From Pseudomonadota bacterium (lineage in GTDB: Bacteria > Pseudomonadota > Alphaproteobacteria > Rhizobiales > Hyphomicrobiaceae), in NCBI GenBank assembly GCA_021812845.1, contig JAKAML010000081.1:1-6458 (forward strand): a stretch of DNA of 6,458 nt. The letters are read 5' to 3'. The notes beneath the pieces were generated by a model. The model searched no databases. It was not told where the DNA came from and saw nothing but the letters and a program-made list of their open reading frames with translations. Both the position numbers and the translations under genes were made by a program. Below are positions 1 to 5,800 of the stretch, piece after piece. Positions within the stretch are counted from its first letter, which is position 1; each line of letters begins with the position of its first letter.

Positions 1-359
1 CGGGTCAGTGCCGCCGCGATATCCAGACTCTCCAGGCCCGCCGGGAGGGGAATTTCGGCTGCCGGCCGAGTTTCTGCTGCGGCAAAGGCTTCGGCCGCCG
101 GCGCGCTCGGTTTCACCCAACGGATCAGCGTGGCGAACATCTGGCCGACGTCGATCGGCCCGCCGTCGCCTGCACCGCGGTGAGGACGGCCGACCCCGAT
201 ACGGAAGTTCCGGTCGGCGACGACGAGGACGCCGGCCTCGACGTCGAGATTACTGAATATCTTTTCAAGTATGCTGGCCCTGACTTCGAGAGCACTGCCC
301 CGCCCCGGGCAAGTCCTGCCCCGTCCCCGCGCCCTCGACACCGGCCGAGAGCTCACCAA
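1..359 (-). pseudogene. Remnant or partial C-terminal part of a hybrid sensor histidine kinase (PAS-like / receiver tail / HPt start)
   Basis: On the minus strand one frame is open from about 407 to the left edge, with a TGA at 408-410. Read leftwards, 293-195 encodes a stretch that resembles the start of a PAS domain (ILEKIFSNLD..AGVLVVADRNFRI). Positions 158-105 encode PIDVGQMFATLIRWVKP, which matches the end of a receiver domain in hybrid kinases, where KPID is followed by LF.TL.RW. An Ala/Pro/Glu linker follows, then GLESLDIAAALTR (45-2), like the first helix of an HPt phosphotransfer domain. Third codon positions are mostly G or C, supporting coding. The DHp/ATPase core and the receiver phospho-acceptor aspartate expected between the PAS and receiver parts are missing: the two ends lie only about 12 codons apart. 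I see no ATG before codon 140 and no ribosome binding site at the TTG (359) or GTG (356). An internally deleted, inactive gene is the simplest reading. A short fusion gene, a wrongly joined assembly or a chance PAS likeness are alternatives. The homology calls are from memory of the families. Confidence 0.5.
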
Positions 360-381
360 GGCGCACGCCGAGGCAATGAGT

Positions 382-420
382 TGGGTTGGAAGATACCGTG
401 CCAACCTTCACTTGAACCCA
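382..420. repeat. Nested inverted repeats upstream of the kinase remnant
   Basis: GGTTGG (384-389) and CCAACC (401-406) form a 6-bp inverted repeat with an 11-base spacer. TGGGTT (382-387) can alternatively pair with AACCCA (415-420). The right arm overlaps the region around the TGA that opens the remnant frame. It could be an old operator or a hairpin; no function can be assigned. Confidence 0.35.
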
Positions 421-525
421 GCCTAACGGACGGGCCGCACCGGAGGGACCGTGTGAGAGAAACAGGCTTCCGCACCACCCCCCTCAATATGAGTTGACTT
501 AGCCAACCCCGCCGGCAGCCGGCAA

Positions 526-556
526 TCGGTAGGACTACCGAGAAACCGAAAAAAAA
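526..556. repeat. Perfect hairpin followed by an A8 tract
   Basis: TCGGTAG (526-532) and CTACCGA (535-541) are perfect reverse complements separated by two bases; in RNA this would be a 6-bp stem with a 4-base loop. Eight A residues follow at 549-556. On the plus strand the tract is A, not U. On the minus strand the T-run precedes the hairpin. So it does not have the order of an intrinsic terminator on either strand. Confidence 0.45.
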
Positions 557-708
557 GCGGACGGCTGGTGCAGAAAAATGCTGTGGTGACCGGAGAGACG
601 CCCCCGGGGGAGACCTGGGCACGGACGCCTCTCGGGTGCGGCACGTCGCCCGAATGATCCCCGACTCACGGTCGGCCGGGAGCGGGGCCCCGAGGCAGGG
701 CACCCGAC

Positions 709-747
709 GCCGGACCCCCGAGGCCGGACCCCCGAGGCCGGACCCCG
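709..747. repeat. 14-bp GC-rich tandem repeat, about 2.8 copies
   Basis: The unit GCCGGACCCCCGAG occurs at 709-722 and 723-736, with a partial third copy GCCGGACCCC at 737-746. The array ends six bases from the stop codon of the LuxR-type regulator, so it would be transcribed into that gene's 3' untranslated region. The copies are identical where complete, which points to recent slippage-type duplication. Confidence 0.75.
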
Positions 748-752
748 GCTGC

Positions 753-1922
753 TCACTTCTCGATCATGAGCAGGGCCTGATGGCTCGTGTAGATGTCGCT
801 GGCCGTGATGCCGCCGAGCTTCTGCCGAGCCGCCGCCAGGTGGTCGTAGGCGGTCTTCTTCGCGATGCCGTGCTGGTCGGCGAATTCCGAGGCGAACCCC
901 CCTTCGGCGACCCACTTGACCACGGCCGCCTGCTGCGGGGTGAGACCTTTCGTCTCCCAGATCCGGGGAGTGCGCTCGCCCACGGCCGGCGGCGCGAGGT
1001 CCGCGTTCACGAGCACGAGGAACTGGGCACGCCGCTTGCCGACCACGTCCGTCGCCGACGACACGGGCGAAATCTGGAGCGTGTAACCGGGACGTTCGCT
1101 GGCCATGTGCAGGAGCGCGCCGGCCCCGTCGGCATCGGCCGGTGCGACCCGCAACTGCTCCAGAACGTCGCGCAGGGGTCCGTCACGCAGGGGGAGCGCG
1201 TCGCCGACGACGACGGGGGCCGACAGCGGCAGATGGCCGGGAAGCTCACCGAGCCCGCGGGCGTTGGCCGATGTCACGACGAGCTCCTCGTCGAGGATCA
1301 GGCAGGGGACCGGCCAGCTCTCGAGGTATCCGAGGCTCGCCGCGCGGTCGTTTGCCGAGCTGATGAGCCGCTCGCTGACCTCCCATCCGGTCCGCATCGC
1401 CGGCAGCATGGCGGCGACCAGCGCCATGATCTCGTCGCGGCGCGCGAACGCCGTCTGATCGAACAGCAGATTGAGCGCGACCCAATGCCGCTGCGACCGG
1501 TAGACCTCGGCGACGAGACACTCCGAAATGCCCTGCGGACGCAGCCAGCCCTGGAAGAACTCCGACGCCTGCAGGTCGGCGAGGCACAAATGCTCACTCA
1601 TGAAATATGGCTGGTCCGGATGGTGCGCGTGCTCGATCGGCGTCCATTGGTCGAGCGCCTGATAGTGGTCGAAATAGCTCGCCACGTGCTGCGGCGGGAT
1701 GCCGACGATGAGCGGTGCGTAGAGCTCTGTCGCAGCCTCCTCGGGGAAATAGAGTCCGGCGCGCTCGAACTCGCGGAGCGAGATGACGCCGACCACGGCG
1801 CCGCAGGCGACCATCAGCGCCTCGAGCACGACACGCCACTTGGTGTTGTCGAGGATGGCCTTCAGCACCAGCGCCGAGAAATCGGTTTTCAGTCCGCTTT
1901 GCGCATTCATGCGCACATTCAT
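753..1922 (-). CDS. LuxR-type helix-turn-helix transcriptional regulator
   Basis: A 389-residue DNA-binding transcription factor. Residues 327-385 form a LuxR/GerE-type HTH: LTPQQAAVVKWVAEGG, then FASEFADQHGIAKKTAYDHLAAARQKLG, in which KKTAYDHL is the recognition helix and the LT.Q...V...AEG pattern matches the family scaffold. The upstream two thirds look like a sensory region: a helical start (16-51, like the AIYD..LDP..W..VLE.L regulators), a WLRPQGI motif (126-132) common in these proteins, and a PAS-like strand PCLILDEELVVTSAN (206-220). There is no receiver domain or aspartate phosphorylation site, so it is probably controlled by a ligand or by protein contact; the signal is unknown. 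Two starts are possible: ATG at 1922 and ATG at 1910 (MNAQSG). Neither has a Shine-Dalgarno sequence. A TATAAT lies directly before 1922, which would favour 1910 if it is the real -10 box. The targets cannot be told from the sequence; no pairing with the NACHT gene is shown. Confidence 0.88.
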   Translation of the reverse strand: MNVRMNAQSGLKTDFSALVLKAILDNTKWRVVLEALMVACGAVVGVISLREFERAGLYFPEEAATELYAPLIVGIPPQHVASYFDHYQALDQWTPIEHAHHPDQPYFMSEHLCLADLQASEFFQGWLRPQGISECLVAEVYRSQRHWVALNLLFDQTAFARRDEIMALVAAMLPAMRTGWEVSERLISSANDRAASLGYLESWPVPCLILDEELVVTSANARGLGELPGHLPLSAPVVVGDALPLRDGPLRDVLEQLRVAPADADGAGALLHMASERPGYTLQISPVSSATDVVGKRRAQFLVLVNADLAPPAVGERTPRIWETKGLTPQQAAVVKWVAEGGFASEFADQHGIAKKTAYDHLAAARQKLGGITASDIYTSHQALLMIEK

Positions 1923-1928
1923 ATTATA
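1923..1928 (-). promoter_or_regulatory. Candidate -10 box (TATAAT) for the LuxR-type gene
   Basis: Read on the minus strand, a perfect TATAAT sits directly before the ATG at 1922. A TTGGTC hexamer upstream at 1948-1953 is a loose -35 match at a spacing of 19, longer than the usual 17. Transcription would begin near 1916, only a few bases before the ATG at 1910, giving a leaderless or nearly leaderless message. An AT-rich hexamer is notable in this GC-rich DNA, but it could be chance. Confidence 0.4.
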
Positions 1929-1994
1929 GGTGCTCGAAGGCGGGCAAGACCAATGCAGCGCGACACGGCGGCATAGGGAACGCGGCCGCGCCGG

Positions 1995-2018
1995 ATCGGG
2001 CGGGAGATCGGGCGGGAG
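1995..2018. repeat. 12-bp tandem repeat, two copies
   Basis: ATCGGGCGGGAG occurs twice head to tail (1995-2006, 2007-2018). The second copy supplies the left arm of the adjacent hairpin, so the duplication gives that hairpin an alternative arm. Confidence 0.7.
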
Positions 2019-2031
2019 CCTGCTCCCGCCC
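2010..2031 (-). terminator. Strong GC hairpin downstream of the acetyltransferase gene
   Basis: GGGCGGGAG (2010-2018) and CTCCCGCCC (2023-2031) form a perfect 9-bp stem with a 4-base loop, 24 bases past the acetyltransferase stop codon. No U-tract follows on the minus strand, so it is not a classical intrinsic terminator. It could mark a 3' end or protect the mRNA, and it separates the acetyltransferase from the LuxR-type gene downstream. Confidence 0.45.
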
Positions 2032-2055
2032 TCGACGGCACGCGGACCGGCGAAT

Positions 2056-2652
2056 TCAGGTATTCCTCAGGATCAATGCGCCGTGATTGAGGCTCTCGGG
2101 ATCTTCGAAATACTGCGGCAATTCCCAGAGCAGTCGGAATCCATTCTTCTCGTAGATCCTGAGCTCCGGATCCCGGGAGAGACTGCCCGCCCGCCGCGCG
2201 AGATAGCGACGGACGTCCGAGCCGTTCTCGCGCGCCCAGCGCGCAAACCCGGGGAGCCGCGAGCCGAGCCCGATCCCGGCGCAGGGGCCCCGCGCCACGA
2301 ACGTCTCGTAGACGTGGTCGATCAGCGCGCGGCTGGCACCGTGCCGGGCGCCCTCGGGCAGCACCGACAGGTTGACGCCGTAGATCAGACGCCCGTCCGG
2401 CCGGTGGGTGCGGGCGATGAGCCCGCCGTCGGTCTGCTCGTCCCACGAGCCGGTCGAAAGGTGTGCGACACGCTGCACGACGGCATAGCCGACGATGCCG
2501 CCCGAAGGCAGCCGCGCGACGAGGCTGCCCTCGCGGAAGGTCGCGGCGCGGCTCTGGATCTGCTGTCGGCTGGCGGCCGCTTCGCCCCAGACCTTGCGGT
2601 CGAGTGCGGCAACCTCCGCGACGTCTTGTTCCCGGATGGGTTCGATGGTCAT
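2056..2652 (-). CDS. GNAT family N-acetyltransferase
   Basis: A 198-residue cytoplasmic acyl-CoA-dependent N-acyltransferase; the substrate is unknown. The central part YGVNLSVLPEGARHGASRALIDH (about 91-113) is the beta4-alpha3 acetyl-CoA site: strand, bulge, then a degenerate form of the Q/RxxGxG/A loop (here ARHGAS). Near the end, DPELRIYEKNGFRLLWELPQYFEDPES (about 162-188) is the Y..NGF motif. The combination GSRLPGF ... DPxL..Y...GF ... P.YF.DPES recalls, from memory, a GNAT group also found joined to carbon-nitrogen hydrolases; no hydrolase domain is present here. I chose the ATG at 2652 because GAGGTGA lies five bases upstream as a good ribosome binding site. The GTG at 2661, which would add three residues, lies inside that site. 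It is transcribed divergently from the NACHT gene with 165 bp between starts, and 133 bp before the LuxR-type gene on the same strand. The weak acetyl-CoA loop leaves activity to be shown. Confidence 0.88.
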   Translation of the reverse strand: MTIEPIREQDVAEVAALDRKVWGEAAASRQQIQSRAATFREGSLVARLPSGGIVGYAVVQRVAHLSTGSWDEQTDGGLIARTHRPDGRLIYGVNLSVLPEGARHGASRALIDHVYETFVARGPCAGIGLGSRLPGFARWARENGSDVRRYLARRAGSLSRDPELRIYEKNGFRLLWELPQYFEDPESLNHGALILRNT

Positions 2653-2661
2653 CAGCGTCAC

Positions 2662-2668
2662 CTCGTGA
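2662..2668 (-). promoter_or_regulatory. Ribosome binding site deciding the acetyltransferase start
   Basis: Minus-strand GAGGTGA, spanning about 2658-2664, lies five bases before the ATG at 2652 and close to the ideal AGGAGG complement. It overlaps the upstream GTG (2661), making that GTG an unlikely start. It is the only clear Shine-Dalgarno sequence before any gene in this window. Confidence 0.6.
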
Positions 2669-2776
2669 GTTCGAGTGGTGACGCAGCGTGGGGGCGCGCG
2701 GTCCGCGGGTCAGGAACGCGCTCGTGTATTGGGCGTGTAGCGGTTCCGGTGCGCGGATCGGTCGTGCGCGCGAATA

Positions 2777-2803
2777 CGAATTAGTCGAAGCGCCTCTAAT
2801 TCG
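2777..2803. promoter_or_regulatory. Perfect inverted repeat before the NACHT gene, candidate operator
   Basis: CGAATTAG (2777-2784) and CTAATTCG (2796-2803) are perfect reverse complements with an 11-base spacer, so the two arms lie about two helical turns apart (19 bp repeat to repeat). The site is an AT-rich island in GC-rich DNA and ends 14 bases before the NACHT start codon. An 8-bp direct repeat TCGAAGCG (2785-2792, 2801-2808) overlaps it. Spacing and position suit a dimeric repressor. The NACHT protein's own N-terminal HTH and the LuxR-type regulator are both possible binders; neither is shown. Confidence 0.55.
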
Positions 2804-2817
2804 AAGCGTCCTGCCGC

Positions 2818-5800
2818 ATGGCGAAACAAGCAGTCGAGAAGCGCCTGAAGACGCTGCCGCCGGTGGATCACGCGCTGATGGCCGGCCACGAACTCTACAA
2901 GGCCCTGCTGAAAGCCGGCAAATGGGGCCACGAACAGATCGCCGACGCCCTCGGAATGAATGCCGGGAACAGCTCGAAGAGCTGGGCATCCGGCCGCGCC
3001 ATACCGGATCAGTATCTCGTGCGGATCGAGGGCTTCGTGCGCGCGAATGCGTCGACGGACGAGATTGCCGATCAATGGTGGCCGGCGCTCGAGGCGGCGT
3101 GGGAAAGGGATCGCCGCGCGCGGAGCCGGAAGCAGAAAGGGCAGGGCGCACTGCTGCACCCGGACGTCGACGGTCTCGTCGCGGCGCTGCGCCGGCGCAT
3201 CCTGGCCGATCGCCAGCTTACCCGCCTGCCCGCCCTGTTCGAGACCGGCGTGACGCTGCCCCTGGCCACGGCCTACGTGGAGTTGCGCATCGCGCCCGCG
3301 CGCCCCATCGCGCCGATGCCTCAGACCCTCGAAACGCGGCCGACGCTGACCGAAAGGATCCGGCGCCGCACCGAGGAGCGCCTCGCCGCCCGCCGTCCGC
3401 CGCAGGAGGCGCTCGACAACGCCGGCGCCCGCTGCCGCCTCGTCCTCGGCGCGCCGGGCTCCGGCAAATCGAGCCTGCTTCGGCGCCTCGCCCTCGACAT
3501 CGCCGCGGGCACATGGAAAACGGCGGCGGTGCCGCTGTTCGTCGAGGCCCGCGCCTTCGCCGAGCGGCGGCGCGGCGAGCCGAGCCTGTCGCTCTTCGAC
3601 TACGCCTGTCGCCGCGCGGCAGGCGCCGAACTCGACCCAACCGCGGTCCTCGGTCTCCTGACCCGAGCCGACGTCGACCCGACGCGGCGCGCCATCCTGC
3701 TCGTCGATGGGCTCGACGAGATCGCCTCCGATCGGGAGGCCGTCGCCGCCGTCTACGGCGCGCTCGCGGACAGCGCGAGCGGGGCCCACTGGATTGCCGC
3801 GGCGCGGCCGACCGGCCTCGTGCGCGCACTCGACGAGGACCAGCGCTTCGAGATGGCCGATCTCGACCGCGTGGCCGTCGCCGCACTCGTCGACAACTGG
3901 TGCAAGGCCAGCACCGCCATGGGGCTGCCGCTCGACCCCACGACACTGCGACGCGAGCTCGACCGCATTCCCGGAATGCGCGAGATGTCGGCCAACCCCT
4001 TCCTGCTGACCGCGCTCTGCTTCCTCAAGAGCACGGCGCCGGGCGACAGCCTGCCAAATTCCCGCATCGCCGTCTACGAGCGGCTGCTCGATCGCATCGC
4101 CGATCAGGCGCGGGCACGGCACGGCGACCCCTCGATCCTGTCGGCCGGTGCGCTCGGCGATCTCGCGGGCTTCGCGTGCTTCCTCTACCGGAGCCCGCAC
4201 GGCGCCATCCAGATCTTCCGTGAGGCCGAGTGGCGGGAGTTCGCGGCGGCACGCCCCGGCACGGTCGAGACCGATTTCGCCCGCCAGATCGTGCCGAGTC
4301 GGCTGCTCGCCGTGTGGCATGAGGACGACCCGCAGTACCATTTCCTGCACCTGACCCTGCAGGAGCACCTCGTCGCCCGCGCCATGCTCGACTGGCCGGT
4401 GACGGAGGCGCTCGCCTACCGCTTCAAGCCCGCCTGGCGATCGGTGTTCCGCTTCTACGGCGCCCTGCTGTGGGCGCGCCGCCGCACGCAGGCGTTCGCG
4501 ACGCTGACCGCGGTGCTGTTCGAGACGCGCGACGTCAATGACCTGTCGCTCATCACGCTCGCCGAGATCTTCGCCGACGCCGGCCTGCGCGACACGACGC
4601 GGCAGCTCGGCGTCGATCTCAGGGTCGAGCTCCTGCGCGCGGTGAAGGCCGACCATGCGGAGGGCATGGCGGCATTCATCGACGCTCTCGCCCTGCTCGA
4701 CCCCGCATGGCTCGCCGAAGAGACCCTCGAGAACGGGGACAGGCTGATCGACGTCGGCCGCGAGACGATCCGGCTGTCGGCCGGGGAGGAGCACTATCCC
4801 GGCCATCTCGAAATCCAGTTCGGCCGCGACGGCGGCTCGCCCTACGTGCGTCTCGCGACGTCGCGCACCCCAAGAGCGCTCGCGACGATCGAGAAGGCCT
4901 TCTGGCACGGTAACCCCACGCGCCAGTTGATGGCGGCGCACGCCTACGCGGATGTCGCCACGCCCGCGCAGCGCGACCGCGTCGTGCGGGCCGCGAACAG
5001 AGCCGGTCCGGAGATCGCCACCTCGCTCAGGTTCTACGCCTTCGCGCTGTCGAGCCGCAGCGGCGAGTTCCTCCCCTTCCTCGAGCGGCTGACGAGCCAG
5101 CTCGCGGAACGGGGCGACGATCCGTTCAGCGAGGCGCTGTCGCTCGTAGCCGTCATCGGCGGCTCCCGGGCACGGGCGATCCTGCGCAAGCGGCTGCACT
5201 ACGAACTGCGCCGGCACCGCAAGAACAACCACCAGATCGAACTCTGTGCCCGAGCCGTGGCGCGGCTCGGAGGCGAGGACGCGATCGCAGTGCTGGACGA
5301 GGCCGCCGAGCAGGCTCCGAACCACCGCTGGCGCGAGTATCTCGAAATCACGCGCCAGTCGATCACGCCCGACGGCGGTGCGTGGCTCGTCGAGCGTCTG
5401 CGGGACTTCGGCGCAGTGGAGGTCGTCCTGCGCGCGCTGGCCGATGCCGCCACGTTCGGACTGTTGCCCGGCGCCGACGTGCTCGAGGTCGTCAGGGCCC
5501 ATGCCGCCGAGGAGGCTATGTGCGACGGCTTCGACCTCGCGATCCTGGAGCGGCAGATGCTCGAGGCGGGGGCGCCGCCCGCGCTGTGCGGCCCCCTTGT
5601 CGGCATCGCCACGGGAATGCTCGCCGCGCTCGTGGCCGCGACGCCCGGCTCGCTCGAGCGGGACGCCATGACGCGAACCCTGTCCGAGATCGTCGACGTG
5701 CTCGGTCTGGGCCGCTGGGCCGGGGCGCGGCCGCTCGTCGAGACGATCATGGACGATCCTGAGCTGCCGGTCGCGGTCGTCGCCTCGGCCATCACCGCCG

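Larger units (their letters stand above)
410..752. other. Intergenic stretch without a convincing gene
   Basis: About 340 bases between the kinase remnant and the 3' end of the LuxR-type regulator. The open frames here are short, arginine/proline-rich and show no recognisable domain. I found no tRNA or known riboswitch pattern. It does hold a perfect hairpin (526-541), an A8 tract (549-556), a self-complementary CCCCCGGGGG (601-610) and a 14-bp tandem repeat (709-747), listed separately. A TTGACT hexamer at 494-499 has no matching -10 box at the normal distance. Confidence 0.6.

Noticed and set aside
8..497. Plus-strand open frames over the left edge
   Set aside because: The minus strand gives the receiver-like PIDVGQMFATLIRWVKP and GC-biased third positions; the plus frames are arginine/proline-rich noise.
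549..556. The A8 tract as the U-tract of an intrinsic terminator for the LuxR-type gene on the minus strand
   Set aside because: No stable GC stem lies directly before the T-run on that strand; the perfect hairpin lies after it, in the wrong order, and the site is about 200 bases from the stop codon.
353..703. A 116-codon minus-strand frame in the intergenic stretch
   Set aside because: No ribosome binding site or domain, and its composition is unlike the neighbouring real genes.
636..1976. A 446-codon plus-strand open frame opposite the LuxR-type gene
   Set aside because: It has no recognisable domain and is antisense to a clear LuxR-type HTH protein, so it is a shadow.
2729..2757. TTGGGC as a -35 box for the NACHT gene
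   Set aside because: No acceptable -10 hexamer is found 16-18 bases downstream, and it is far from the start codon.
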